Assembly: GCA_002839185.1 (NCBI GenBank)
Contig: PGXO01000003.1
Span: 1 to 64,000, forward strand
Length of the DNA: 64,000 nucleotides
DNA from: Synergistetes bacterium HGW-Synergistetes-1
Lineage (GTDB): Bacteria; Synergistota; Synergistia; Synergistales; Synergistaceae
Direction of reading: 5' to 3'
Shown here: piece by piece, positions 34,545 to 43,726 of the stretch
How positions within the stretch are numbered: the stretch's first letter is position 1
Layout of the letters: each line of letters opens with the position of its first letter
The notes under the pieces: generated by a model
What the model saw: the letters and a program-made list of their open reading frames with translations, nothing else
Told to the model about the DNA's origin: nothing
Database searches by the model: none
Position numbers and translations under genes: made by a program

Positions 34545-35062
34545 AAACTCCCCGGATAGGGATAATAATGGGCTCGGCGTCAGACATCCCTGTGATCGAA
34601 AAAGGCGTTGAGGTGCTCGATGAGCTCGGAATACCATATGAAGTGGCAATAGCATCCGCGCACAGGACCCCGCGTGACGTTGAGGGATACGCGGTCAACG
34701 CCTCAAAAAGAGGTATTCAGGTGATCATCGCGGCAGCTGGACTTTCAGCGGCACTGCCAGGGGTCGTGGCTGCTGCTACAAACCTGCCTGTGATAGGCAT
34801 CCCCGTAAAGGGCGGAGCGCTTGACGGACTTGACGCGCTGCTCTCTGTCACGCAGATGCCTCCTGGAGTTCCTGTCGGTTCGGTAGGCCTTAACGCTTCA
34901 TTGAATGCATGCCTTATGGCAGCAAGAATAATAGCGATAAATGACAGGGAGATATCTCAAAAACTTGAAGCCTGGACAAAGAAAAGAGCTTCTGCCGTAG
35001 CGGAGAGCCGCTCTAAGCTTGCAGACCTCCCTGCAGCTCCTGAAGAGGCGTACAAAATATAA
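34541..35062 (+). CDS. purE: 5-(carboxyamino)imidazole ribonucleotide mutase / AIR carboxylase PurE
   Basis: A 173-residue PurE. GIIMGSASDIPV and the SAHRTP loop are present. The loop that reads AGGAAHLPG in class I enzymes is AAGLSAALPG here, without the His, while the downstream LDGLDALLSVTQMPPGVPV is class I-like. With no purK in the operon, direct use of CO2 (class II behaviour) is possible but unproven. The start is GTG at 34541 in a GTGA overlap with purD. It is the last gene of the operon; purB and purK are absent. Confidence 0.94.
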   Translation: MKTPRIGIIMGSASDIPVIEKGVEVLDELGIPYEVAIASAHRTPRDVEGYAVNASKRGIQVIIAAAGLSAALPGVVAAATNLPVIGIPVKGGALDGLDALLSVTQMPPGVPVGSVGLNASLNACLMAARIIAINDREISQKLEAWTKKRASAVAESRSKLADLPAAPEEAYKI

Positions 35063-35066
35063 AGAC

Positions 35067-35110
35067 GGCTGAGCAATGGCTGAGCAGTTGCTGAGCAATA
35101 GCTGAGCGGT
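35067..35110 (+). repeat. Left array of four 11-bp repeats (GCTGAGC unit)
   Basis: Four head-to-tail 11-bp units of form NGCTGAGCRRT fill exactly 44 bases: ends AAT, AGT, AAT, GGT. The array starts five bases after the purE stop. A matching array lies in opposite orientation at 35470-35513. The stretch between (35111-35377) has no gene. It contains a second family of GGAGAATTTGCA-like units near 35157, 35185 and 35219. Confidence 0.9.
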
Positions 35111-35377
35111 CGTAGGGGCCAAGGGCAGGGGCGGGGAATTCGCTTCCTTCGGCCTCTGGAGAATTTGCAGCTGAGAAACGCTGCGGAGAATTTGCAACGC
35201 TTTGCGATGCTCGCGTTGCGGAGAATTGCAGCCTTTGGCTGCGCAGGTTAGCAATCTTCCTCTTTCTCGGACATTGGCCTTACTCTCCGTCGTCCCCGAG
35301 TGCCTCTATCGTGGATTTAGGGACTTAAGATCTTTAGCTCTAGATCCTTGCTATTACTAAACTTTTGAACCTAAACT

Positions 35378-35427
35378 AAAAGCACCATCGCTCCCAATGA
35401 GATCTTTCAGGAACGATGGTGCTTTTT
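35378..35427. terminator. Bidirectional terminator after the purine operon
   Basis: AAAAGCACCATCG (35378-35390) pairs perfectly with its complement (35414-35426) around a 23-base loop. A runs and T runs flank both sides. It lies between the convergent purE and enoyl-CoA hydratase genes and can serve both. Confidence 0.85.
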
Positions 35428-35469
35428 AATCTCCGCGGCCCAGAGGCTGCAGATTCTCCTGCTTTTACA

Positions 35470-35513
35470 ATTGCTCAGCAACCGCTCAGCTATTGCTCAG
35501 CCATTGCTCAGCG
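35470..35513 (-). repeat. Right array of four 11-bp repeats, inverted
   Basis: Read on the minus strand this is CGCTGAGCAAT, GGCTGAGCAAT, AGCTGAGCGGT, TGCTGAGCAAT: four copies of the same 11-bp unit found at 35067-35110, again exactly 44 bases. The two arrays could pair over a loop of about 360 bases. It ends 22 bases before the stop of the enoyl-CoA hydratase gene. Confidence 0.9.
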
Positions 35514-35535
35514 GCCGGTGATTTTCCGGCCTCTT

Positions 35536-36321
35536 TCATCTCCCCTTAAAGACAGGCTTTTCCTTCCTGAAAAATGAGCCTACCGCATTTTTGTGATCTT
35601 CGGTCTGTATGCATTGCGCCTGGAGCAGGGCCTCCTGCTCCAGCAGCTGATCGAGCGTCATTACGGTTGAAGCGTTGATCAGTGCTTTTGCCATTCTGTG
35701 AGCAAAAGACGGGCCCTGCGCGATCTTTTTTGCCAGCTCAAACGACTCTTCGATCAGTTTTTCTGCAGACGTGACCCTATTCACTATCCCGATCTCCATC
35801 GCTTCGGCCGCAGAAATGTTTCTTCCTGTGAATACAAGTTCTTTTGCTTTCTGAAGGCCTACCAGCCTTGGAAGTGCATAGAGGCCTCCAAGGTCAGGGA
35901 TCAGACCCACGTTTACAAATGCCATCCCGAACTTTGCGTCCTCTGATGCAACTATCATGTCCGTGTGGAGTGCTACACAGAACCCTGCCCCGACTGCATA
36001 CCCGTTGACCGCTGCAATGGTCGGCTTGCACATCCCGGCAAACTGCTTAACCCAGGGGGCAAAACTTTTCATGTAAAGATACCCTTCGTTGGCATCAAAT
36101 CCCTCTGAAAATCTCTTAAGGTCTCCTCCCGCACAGAATGCTCTGCCTGTTCCGGTAAGTATCACGGCCCTTACGGACTCATCTCTTTCCACGTCTGATG
36201 TCGCATCGCAGAGCTCTTCAAAGAGGAGACTTTCAAGAGCGTTCATCGACTCAGGGGAATTCATTCTTATAACTGCGACATTTTGTTCTTTAACAAGCTC
36301 TATTTTTTTATATCCGGACAT
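35536..36321 (-). CDS. Enoyl-CoA hydratase/isomerase family protein
   Basis: A 261-residue crotonase-fold protein acting on an acyl-CoA. The oxyanion-hole strings are RAFCAGGDL (about 65-73) and AAVNGYAVGAGFCVALHTD (about 100-118). The first catalytic Glu position of true hydratases is replaced in the FAMAFVNVGL-type region (FGMAFVNVGLIPD), so isomerase or another crotonase activity is possible. The ATG at 36321 has AAGGAGTGATG upstream. It follows cysK by 48 bases. The substrate is unknown. Confidence 0.85.
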   Translation of the reverse strand: MSGYKKIELVKEQNVAVIRMNSPESMNALESLLFEELCDATSDVERDESVRAVILTGTGRAFCAGGDLKRFSEGFDANEGYLYMKSFAPWVKQFAGMCKPTIAAVNGYAVGAGFCVALHTDMIVASEDAKFGMAFVNVGLIPDLGGLYALPRLVGLQKAKELVFTGRNISAAEAMEIGIVNRVTSAEKLIEESFELAKKIAQGPSFAHRMAKALINASTVMTLDQLLEQEALLQAQCIQTEDHKNAVGSFFRKEKPVFKGR

Positions 36322-36369
36322 CTCATCACTCCTTAATGTCATGCCCCGCACAGTTCGGGGACCCGTCCA

Positions 36370-37287
36370 TTATGCCGAAAAAATGCTGAGATACTTATCT
36401 CCCCTGTCAGGCTGAACAGTGACAACTATGCTGTCTTCAGAAAGTTTTTTGGCTTCCTGCAGTGCCGCCCATACGTTTGCGCCTGTAGATATGCCGCTGA
36501 AAAGCCCCTCTTCTGCAGCAAGCCACCTGGCTGTTGCAAGGGCATCCTCGTCGCTTACCCTTTCGAACCTCGCAACTGTTGATCTGTTGAGATTTTTGGG
36601 CACAAAGTTTGCCCCTATGCCCTGTATTTTATGCGGGCCGGATCTGCCCTCGGTAACGATCGGACTCGAGAGCGGCTCTACAGCGATTATCCTCACATCA
36701 GGGAACTTACTGCGAAGCACCTTTCCTACTCCGCTGACCGTACCGCCTGTGCCAAACCCGGCTACAAAAGCAGCTATTTTTTTGTCCTTCGGAATCTGCC
36801 TCAGTATCTCAGGCCCTGTAGTCATCTCGTGTGCCCATGGATTGCCTTCGTTTGAAAACTGGTCCAGCATCAGGGCTTTCTTCTCCTTTGAGAGAAACTC
36901 GCAGGCGGCGTTTACAGACCCCTGCATCCCTTCCCTTGCCGGGGTGAGGATAAGTTCTGCGCCGAAGGAAGATAGTATCGTCCTTCTCTCTACAGACATC
37001 GACTCAGGCATTGTGAGTACGACCCTCAGCCCCATAGCTCTTCCAAGCAGAGCAAGCCCTATGCCTGTATTGCCGCTTGTCGGTTCCACAAGGACCGTAT
37101 CGCTCTTCAGGTCGCCTTTGAGCTCGGCCATTTTGAGCATTCCCCATACCGCCCGGTCCTTTATCGATCCTCCGGGGTTGGAACCTTCCAGCTTTATCCA
37201 GACACCTGCTCCTCCGGTCTTTGTCTTGAGTTTATAGAGCGGAGTATTGCCTATCAGTTTTAATATTTCGATATCGTCAACTTTCAT
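36370..37287 (-). CDS. cysK: Cysteine synthase (O-acetylserine sulfhydrylase) family
   Basis: A 305-residue fold-type II PLP enzyme. The Schiff-base Lys is in GGSIKDRA (about residue 42), the substrate loop is PTSGNTGIGLA and the PLP phosphate loop is GFGTGGTVSG. Cysteine from O-acetylserine and sulfide is the most likely reaction; cystathionine beta-synthase-type activity is an alternative. The ATG at 37287 has AGGA eight bases upstream; the extension to 37356 overlaps the previous gene and looks non-native. It probably forms an operon with the glutaredoxin-like gene and the hydratase. Confidence 0.93.
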   Translation of the reverse strand: MKVDDIEILKLIGNTPLYKLKTKTGGAGVWIKLEGSNPGGSIKDRAVWGMLKMAELKGDLKSDTVLVEPTSGNTGIGLALLGRAMGLRVVLTMPESMSVERRTILSSFGAELILTPAREGMQGSVNAACEFLSKEKKALMLDQFSNEGNPWAHEMTTGPEILRQIPKDKKIAAFVAGFGTGGTVSGVGKVLRSKFPDVRIIAVEPLSSPIVTEGRSGPHKIQGIGANFVPKNLNRSTVARFERVSDEDALATARWLAAEEGLFSGISTGANVWAALQEAKKLSEDSIVVTVQPDRGDKYLSIFSA

Positions 37288-37312
37288 CTGCACCATTCCT
37301 GTCTTATCCGAT

Positions 37313-37573
37313 CTATTCAGCTGCCTTTTCAAAGACTGCCCTGACCTTGTCTTCATCTACTGTTCCCTCATGTACCTTTTCTTCTCCTACAAAAAAGCAT
37401 GGCACGTAGAAATAATCACATTTATCAGCCTCTTCGGGCTGCAATTTTTCATCGATCATCACAAACGGTATATTTTTGTATTCGGGATTAGTGTCAAGAA
37501 GCGACGATATTATCTTCCTCGCTTTTGCACAGTGCGGACAGCTTTCGAACATGAACATCCTGATCTCCTTCAT
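37313..37573 (-). CDS. Small glutaredoxin/thioredoxin-like protein
   Basis: An 86-residue thioredoxin-fold protein with an active-site CPHC at about residues 12-15 and a cis-Pro in YFYVPCFFVGEEKVHEG (landmark VPCFFVG). This resembles the small glutaredoxin-like proteins of anaerobes that shuttle electrons for peroxidases or reductases. It lies 25 bases upstream of cysK, which suggests a role in sulfur or thiol metabolism, by inference only. Confidence 0.85.
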   Translation of the reverse strand: MKEIRMFMFESCPHCAKARKIISSLLDTNPEYKNIPFVMIDEKLQPEEADKCDYFYVPCFFVGEEKVHEGTVDEDKVRAVFEKAAE

Positions 37574-37618
37574 TTTTAGCCCTCCTTCTCTTTGTGTAAA
37601 AATACAGCAGTTTCAGGA

Positions 37619-38077
37619 TCAGTTATGGATCACTACATAAAAATTCAGCCAGAAGGCAAAAAATCCCCAAAGAAAATATGGGATAAGAAGTACGGCAGCA
37701 GGACGGTCGTGCCTCGTAAATTCCGCCGCAGTCCACAGCAGGGAACAAATAAGCAAAAATAGGACGGCAAGAGCGCAGGATGGCTGTTTGTAGTGGAAAA
37801 AGACCCAGCTCCATGCAAGATTCAGCAATAGCTGGACCATGTAGGGTAAAAGTGCTCTGAAATCTGCCTTCCTAGCAACCCTGAAAGCAGAATATCCCAT
37901 GAGTGCGTAAAGAAAAGACCACACTATGGGAAAAGCTATATTGGGAGGAGTCAATGAAGATCGGGCAAGGCTGCTGTACCAGAGCATCGAGTTTTCGTCC
38001 ATAGCCCTGCTTCCCAAAAATGCGACTGTAAAGGAAAGGCCCTCCCAGAACAGCAAAGAACGGAAAAATTTCATCAT
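37619..38077 (-). CDS. tspO: TspO/MBR family membrane protein
   Basis: A 152-residue membrane protein with five hydrophobic segments. The family strings SLTPPNIAFPIVWSFLYALMGYSA (landmarks TPPNIAFP and WSFLYALMG) and LNLAWSWVFF are clear. TspO proteins bind porphyrins and other ligands and act in stress signalling. The ATG overlaps the stop of the upstream GGDEF gene (ATGA), so the two are translationally coupled. Confidence 0.92.
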   Translation of the reverse strand: MMKFFRSLLFWEGLSFTVAFLGSRAMDENSMLWYSSLARSSLTPPNIAFPIVWSFLYALMGYSAFRVARKADFRALLPYMVQLLLNLAWSWVFFHYKQPSCALAVLFLLICSLLWTAAEFTRHDRPAAVLLIPYFLWGFFAFWLNFYVVIHN

Positions 38078-41000
38078 TTTTCCTTAGACACCTTTCTCTT
38101 TTTCATCTCAATAATATTTCTCTTGCTTATCTCATCAGCCACAAAGTACGCAACGGATTCAAGCACGTACATATCCCCTTTGTATTTCCTAGGGGTGTCC
38201 ACACCTAGGAATCCCCAGAACTTTCCTTTTATTGTTATCGGAATGGCATACATATCCACGATATCCTGTTTTGCAAGCCTTTCGTACTCATCAGGATCGG
38301 TCTCCTTGAATTCGGATATGTCTGCCAGAAGCACAGGTTCCTGTTTTGTAAAAGCTTTATGCCAAAGCGGAGACTTGTCCAGCGGAAAATTCTGGAGGTT
38401 GCCTATCTCCGGGGCTACATCCTCCGCAAGCCACTCGTTGGTCATGCTTATAGTATGCCCGTCCTCGTTTATACGCATCATGTAGCTCCTGTCTGCTTTG
38501 TACAGGTCTGCGACACGCTTCAGGATGACGCTCATTGATTCTTCAAGGTCAGACGCATTCGCCATCTCCCCAATGCCTTCCAAAAGCGCCTTTTCTATCT
38601 TCAGCCTTGAAGAAAGCATTTTTTGCTGTTCCTGTTTCTCTGTCAGGTTGATCCACCATTCGATCCTCGCAAGCCTTCCGTTCCAGTCCAGAAGCTTGTC
38701 CTTAAGCATATAGTAATATCCGGAATTGGTATCTGTGCGTTCCCACACATAATATTTATCCTTAGAAAGCAAGTGCATCGTGCAGAAAGAGCATGGCTGG
38801 TCTGATCCAAATAAAAACTCATAGCACTTATGGTTTTTAAAATCCTTTCCCTTAAGCCAGGGCTGTTCTCTTCCTGGACTGTTAAGGTAGAGTAATTCGT
38901 AACTCTCTGCATCACTTACGTATACGATGTCATCAGTCTCATCCAGCATTACCTCCCAGTTCCTCATCTGGGCTTCTTTCTCATCATACTCGACACGCTC
39001 TCTCGCCCTCAAAACAAAGAGGCTTATCGTGTTAGATATAGTACAAATAGTATCCATTTCTTCCTTTGTAAAAAGATGCTTCTCTTTATAATGCTCAAAA
39101 CAAAGGACTGCCTTTCTTTTTTCATGCTCAATAATATAGCAGAGCATAACAGACTTTACACCCCGGTCACGCATGTTGTCATTTTCAAGGAAATCAGGAA
39201 CACCAATTTCAACATCGCTGCATAAAAGAATGTCGTTTTCATCAAGATGTGACTTTATCGAAGACCATTCATCCGCTGCAAATCTTTTTCCGTCGACTTT
39301 CAAAGCGTCGACTCCCTCATCGCACCATTCATATAAGACTTCATAGTATGTATCGTCCTCTGAGAACACCGAGACATCGACACGCCCCAGATTAAAGGAC
39401 TTTCCTACGAAATCAAGCAGTATCGGAACAGCCGCATCCACATCCTCGTACTGATAGAACAGTTTAAGGATATATTCCGCAACGTTTTCCCTGAAATTTT
39501 TCTGGACAAGTCCGTGAATTGCGTTGATCTCTGTAGGTTCCCTTGTTCCTATATTTCTTGACAGGTCATTGATATCCATAGAATCTGAATAGAAGTTATA
39601 TTGATTTTTTCCGCTGCTCTTTGAGAAATAGAGTGAAAGGTCCGCTTTCTGCATCAATTTCTCATAGGTAGTGCCATTCCATGGATAAAGAGATATGCCT
39701 ATGCTGCAGGATATGCCGTACTCTACGCCCTTTTTCCGGAAAGACCGTTTAAAGGCGTTCAATATGCTCTCAGCTTTCTTTTGCACTACGGCAGTTTCCT
39801 TTACATTTGTCATGAAGACAACAAATTCGTCTCCTCCGATCCTGCCCGTTATATCAGAATCCCTGAAAAGGGATTTGAGTGTACGGGCAAGTTCGCTGAG
39901 GACGGCGTCACCATACAGGTGACCAAGTGTATCGTTGACACGCTTAAAGTTATCGATATCGAGCATCATGAATACTCCCTGGTTTTGTGTGCTGTTTATA
40001 TAACTTTCTATAAGATCTCTTGTTGACGTCTTGTTATAGAGCTGAGTGAGCGGATCTTTCATCGCAATCTCTTCTGCGGACTGTAGCTTTCTTTTTTGCT
40101 CATCTATGTCTGTAAGAAGACCAACTACCTTTACAGGTTTTCCTGATTCATCGAATATTGTGGTCATTAAGGTTTTATACCAGAGAGTATCCCCAAATTT
40201 GTTGACGAGGTTGACCTCGATAGAGTTTCCCTTAATCCCTTCTTTAAACTGTTCGAGAAATGTGATCAGGTCTTTTGTGTTTTCCTGTGAAAAAGCTCTG
40301 TAGTCTTCGATACTGTATGGGAAATTTTCATAACTGGGGAGAGGGTCGAAGAAATCCAAAAAATTATCGGAATGTGAAATCGTGCCTGTTTCAATGTCCC
40401 ATTCAAAAAAAATTACGTTAGTAAGTTTCTTGACAATATCAAACTGTTCCTTGCTTACATAGAGCTCCTGGTCCGCCAGCTTAATATCTGTTATGTCAGT
40501 GATGATACCAACTATCTCCCTCGTCCCGGCTTCTCCGTTTACATAATCAACACTCAGGCAGGCCCACCTGGCGCTCCCGTCATCCATTCCCAGTTTCAGT
40601 TCAGTCTCGAATGCATCTTCATTCTTTACCTTTAGTTCTATGTCCTGTTTCGTCTCTTCAGAAAGAGGTGCGGATAAAATGTTCATGATGTTATTATCGT
40701 ATTCCTTTTCAAATATCTCCTTCGTTTTGCCTATAAGCTTGTAAAACCTCTCGTTTGCAGATTTAATACGCCATTTTTCTCCCTGACGGACATATCTTAC
40801 TATCCCTCCGGGCATGCTGTCGTATATAAGGGAAAGCTCCCTGTTCGCACTTTCGATGATCTCTGAATTTCTCTTTATCGCAACGAAGAAATAGTGCATG
40901 ACCGCTGCAAAAGCAATTAAGGACACCAGCACAAATGCTAACCCTTTAAAGAAATGTCCGGATGCTGCAGAAAAAACCACATCTTCAGGAACAGAGGTTA

Positions 41001-41811
41001 TAAGGTACATGTCAGCTAGATCTATCGGCATATAACTCACAGCCCTGTTGCCGCTTTTGATCGGGTATATCATTTCTCCCGAGGTTCCTTTTCCCATTCC
41101 GTCGGCAATGGCTGTGTAATATATTTTTCCGTCAGCTCCCCCCGGAACTGATGAAAAAAGTTCCTCAAGAGTATTTGCTTTTTTGTTTGCTATGGGGTGG
41201 TCTGACCTTGCAATGATAGATCCGTCTTTTGAGAGAAGATAACAGTAGCCTGTTCCATTAAAAATATCAAAGGTCACCAGTTCGTTCAGTTTATCTCTGT
41301 AGAACCTTGCGGAAAGGACCCCTATTATTTCATCATTGTGTCTTACGGGTGAGTTGATAGTAAGATAATTGCCCGCTTCTGAATTAAAGACCTTGATATC
41401 AGAGTAAAAACTGTTTTTCGATATGAGATCTTTATAATAGTTTCTCTCCGAATCACTGTTCATATTGCCAAAGTACATATTTCCGTCTCTTTTTATAAGG
41501 TAGAGAGCGCCAAAATCTGCAAACCAGTCCTGCTCCCTTATATACTTTATTGCCTCAGCTGAATTAAGATCCTCTGTCATTCTGCCGAGATTTATCGATA
41601 TGCTCGATACGAAATTCCTGTTTATCTCAAGATTCTGTCTGAGCATGAGAACATTCTGCCTTTCAAGATCATGCATGGATGCAAAGATCTCTTTTTTGGC
41701 ATTAGTGTATGTCATATTCATGAATATAAGTGCAGAGAGAATAAAGACAAGGGCAGCCATTATCGCCACGGATTTGATCTTTTTGCTGCTCTGTTCCCAT
41801 GTTATCGCCAA
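38074..41811 (-). CDS. Large multi-sensor diguanylate cyclase (Cache-PAS-PAS-GGDEF-GAF-PAS-GAF)
   Basis: A 1245-residue membrane sensor. TM1 (about 14-34) and TM2 (about 290-312) flank an extracellular dCache-like domain with YYKDLISKNSFYSD and VRHNDEIIGVLSA. Two PAS domains (about 320-450 and 455-575) precede a GGDEF domain. Its active site RIGGDEF lies at about residue 660, with an inhibitory RxxD site (RDSD) five residues upstream, so c-di-GMP synthesis with product feedback is expected. After the cyclase come a GAF-like domain, a PAS-like domain with a CSFC pair and a last GAF domain. Having three sensor domains after the GGDEF is unusual. The start is TTG at 41811, preceded by GGGGAGG. 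Confidence 0.9.
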   Translation of the reverse strand: MAITWEQSSKKIKSVAIMAALVFILSALIFMNMTYTNAKKEIFASMHDLERQNVLMLRQNLEINRNFVSSISINLGRMTEDLNSAEAIKYIREQDWFADFGALYLIKRDGNMYFGNMNSDSERNYYKDLISKNSFYSDIKVFNSEAGNYLTINSPVRHNDEIIGVLSARFYRDKLNELVTFDIFNGTGYCYLLSKDGSIIARSDHPIANKKANTLEELFSSVPGGADGKIYYTAIADGMGKGTSGEMIYPIKSGNRAVSYMPIDLADMYLITSVPEDVVFSAASGHFFKGLAFVLVSLIAFAAVMHYFFVAIKRNSEIIESANRELSLIYDSMPGGIVRYVRQGEKWRIKSANERFYKLIGKTKEIFEKEYDNNIMNILSAPLSEETKQDIELKVKNEDAFETELKLGMDDGSARWACLSVDYVNGEAGTREIVGIITDITDIKLADQELYVSKEQFDIVKKLTNVIFFEWDIETGTISHSDNFLDFFDPLPSYENFPYSIEDYRAFSQENTKDLITFLEQFKEGIKGNSIEVNLVNKFGDTLWYKTLMTTIFDESGKPVKVVGLLTDIDEQKRKLQSAEEIAMKDPLTQLYNKTSTRDLIESYINSTQNQGVFMMLDIDNFKRVNDTLGHLYGDAVLSELARTLKSLFRDSDITGRIGGDEFVVFMTNVKETAVVQKKAESILNAFKRSFRKKGVEYGISCSIGISLYPWNGTTYEKLMQKADLSLYFSKSSGKNQYNFYSDSMDINDLSRNIGTREPTEINAIHGLVQKNFRENVAEYILKLFYQYEDVDAAVPILLDFVGKSFNLGRVDVSVFSEDDTYYEVLYEWCDEGVDALKVDGKRFAADEWSSIKSHLDENDILLCSDVEIGVPDFLENDNMRDRGVKSVMLCYIIEHEKRKAVLCFEHYKEKHLFTKEEMDTICTISNTISLFVLRARERVEYDEKEAQMRNWEVMLDETDDIVYVSDAESYELLYLNSPGREQPWLKGKDFKNHKCYEFLFGSDQPCSFCTMHLLSKDKYYVWERTDTNSGYYYMLKDKLLDWNGRLARIEWWINLTEKQEQQKMLSSRLKIEKALLEGIGEMANASDLEESMSVILKRVADLYKADRSYMMRINEDGHTISMTNEWLAEDVAPEIGNLQNFPLDKSPLWHKAFTKQEPVLLADISEFKETDPDEYERLAKQDIVDMYAIPITIKGKFWGFLGVDTPRKYKGDMYVLESVAYFVADEISKRNIIEMKKRKVSKEK

Positions 41812-42030
41812 TCTATCTACCTCCCCTGCAACATATTATCAGTGGATACCAAAATGGGATATTACTATGATTATAACTTCATTATAGTATTTTACATTCT
41901 AAAATACCTTTGAATGAATATATAATCGGCAATATTCGAATCATCATCCAAATAAAAAAAGCTATTGCAGCTTTGCCATGACAACAAAAATACAGTAATC
42001 AAAAACATACAAATTACCGCAGGCCGATGA

Positions 42031-43518
42031 TCAGTTCTCTTCCCTGAAATGTGTACCCAGTGAATGCTTCCTCAGAATTGCTCCATCCGCAACAGCAGAG
42101 GCTGTATCCGTCAGTCCTCTCATTTCCAATGCCAGGAGCATCTCAATAGGACTATTTATCAGCAGTGCCCTCTCCTCCGTATCCCGGATCTTCTCCTGCG
42201 CGAGCAGGATGCCTTTTTCGTTCCTTAAAGGTCCAAGCAGATCCCAGACAGCTTTCTGCAACTCTGCCCGCAGAATTGACGGCTCTGTGCCTTTTTCAGA
42301 ACTTACAACCGGTGGGCGGTCGATTGGTTCGTGGTGGAATTTTGTCTCCCAGACAGCATCCCCGGCCGCGTTCCTTCCGGCAATGATCCCAAAAGTCACT
42401 ATGTTTGAAAATGCGTTCCCGCCTATCCGGTTTGCCCCGTCAACTCCACCGGTAGCCTCTCCACACGCAAAAAGGCCGGAGATCCCTGTCCTGCACTCAT
42501 CATCTATCTTTATTCCGCCGGACATATAATGCTCTATCGGAGAGATTCTTACTGGCCGCCTGAAATGATCGAAAAACCTCCGGTCTATCGTAAGTGAATA
42601 CTGAAGTCCGCGATCCTCCCATTTTTCGTCATGTACATCTTCAAGATGGGCAAAGACAGGGCCTTTCTCTTCTTTTTTTGCCATGAGGACAGAGCATCTG
42701 TCCCTCGCAAAGAGGTTAGCCTCCGCGCCATTTTTATATCCCCACTCTTTTATTGCCCTGATAAAAAATTCATCTCCGGCATCATCTGTGATCCTAACAT
42801 GATCCACAAGACCTGTATCTGCCAGCCATACGGGCAACCCAGGCTCCGCCCAGCCGATCGGGTAGAACTGGACAAACTCCATATCTATAAGCTCAACTCC
42901 CGCCCTTTTTGCAAGCGAATAGCCATCGCCTGTCATTCTTGCAGGGTTGTCGCTCCTCCTGTATATCTGTCCGCCTCCGCCCGTTGCTATAATTACCGCG
43001 TCAGCCTTCAACGACAACGGCTTTCCTGTTCTCCAGTCAACGGCACTGACGCCGGAGATCTTTTCTTTGATCAGGTCAAGAGATGTAACAACAGTCCATT
43101 CAATAAACTTAACGTTGGATCTTTTTGCGATCTCCACCAGCTGCCCTACAAACCCTGCCCCTCCCATCAGTTCATTGGGAGCGGTAGACCGTGTGTTCGC
43201 ACTTCCGCGTGTAAATTCTATCTTGACGCCAAGCTCTGCAAGCCTTTTAAGGCTATCTTCGCTCTTATCGGAAAGGACTCTGACCAGAGAAGGGTCATTT
43301 ATTCCCTTTCCGACCTCTAAAGTCTTTGTGAAATGTTCTTCCCTGCTCATTCCGCAGACAGGGACCGTAAAAAATCCTGCCCCATAAGCAGTACACGTTC
43401 CCAAACCCGCCGAGGTCTTTGTTATTACGGTCACATCAGCCCCGGCCATAGAAGCCTCTGTCGCTGCGGTAAGACCTGCGCCTCCCGCACCAACAACTAT
43501 TACCTTTTTCTGAGTCAT
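42031..43518 (-). CDS. FAD-dependent oxidoreductase of the fumarate reductase / L-aspartate oxidase family
   Basis: A 495-residue flavoprotein. The Rossmann motif GAGGAGLTAATEA is at about residues 10-22, ATGGGGQIY near residue 180, and the family His/Arg region EHYMSGGIKID followed by FACGEATGGVDGANRIGGNA is intact. It lacks its own iron-sulfur motif. Members of this family reduce or oxidise C-C bonds of dicarboxylates. Its position at the distal end of the catabolic cluster suggests action on a dicarboxylate intermediate. A terminator separates it from yqeB, so it may have its own promoter. The ATG at 43518 follows GGGGTGAT. Confidence 0.85.
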   Translation of the reverse strand: MTQKKVIVVGAGGAGLTAATEASMAGADVTVITKTSAGLGTCTAYGAGFFTVPVCGMSREEHFTKTLEVGKGINDPSLVRVLSDKSEDSLKRLAELGVKIEFTRGSANTRSTAPNELMGGAGFVGQLVEIAKRSNVKFIEWTVVTSLDLIKEKISGVSAVDWRTGKPLSLKADAVIIATGGGGQIYRRSDNPARMTGDGYSLAKRAGVELIDMEFVQFYPIGWAEPGLPVWLADTGLVDHVRITDDAGDEFFIRAIKEWGYKNGAEANLFARDRCSVLMAKKEEKGPVFAHLEDVHDEKWEDRGLQYSLTIDRRFFDHFRRPVRISPIEHYMSGGIKIDDECRTGISGLFACGEATGGVDGANRIGGNAFSNIVTFGIIAGRNAAGDAVWETKFHHEPIDRPPVVSSEKGTEPSILRAELQKAVWDLLGPLRNEKGILLAQEKIRDTEERALLINSPIEMLLALEMRGLTDTASAVADGAILRKHSLGTHFREEN

Positions 43519-43610
43519 CTGATCACCCCATTTGATTATCTTACTATTAGTTTTTAACGTCAATACTATAACAGAGCAAAGCGATGAAATGATAAAAATC
43601 GATCAACAAT

Positions 43611-43656
43611 TAAAAAAATGGCAGCTACAGAGAATAAGAGTTCTCTGAGCTGCCAT
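43611..43656 (-). terminator. Intrinsic terminator after yqeB
   Basis: ATGGCAGCT (43618-43626) and CAGAGAA (43628-43634) pair with the complements at 43641-43656, with one bulged base. On the minus strand a run of seven T follows immediately (43611-43617). This marks the probable end of the main catabolic transcript. Confidence 0.85.
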
Positions 43657-43726
43657 AATATTAAGATGATCTGAGATCGTTTTATTGTAATTTAAAAAAG
43701 CAACGTGATTTTATGTCAACAAAATT

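Noticed and set aside
35067-35513. Possible CRISPR array
   Set aside because: The 11-bp units are directly adjacent with no spacers and no cas genes are nearby.
42631-43320. A 229-codon frame antisense to the fumarate-reductase-like gene
   Set aside because: It is a shadow of a gene with intact FAD motifs and codon bias on the minus strand.
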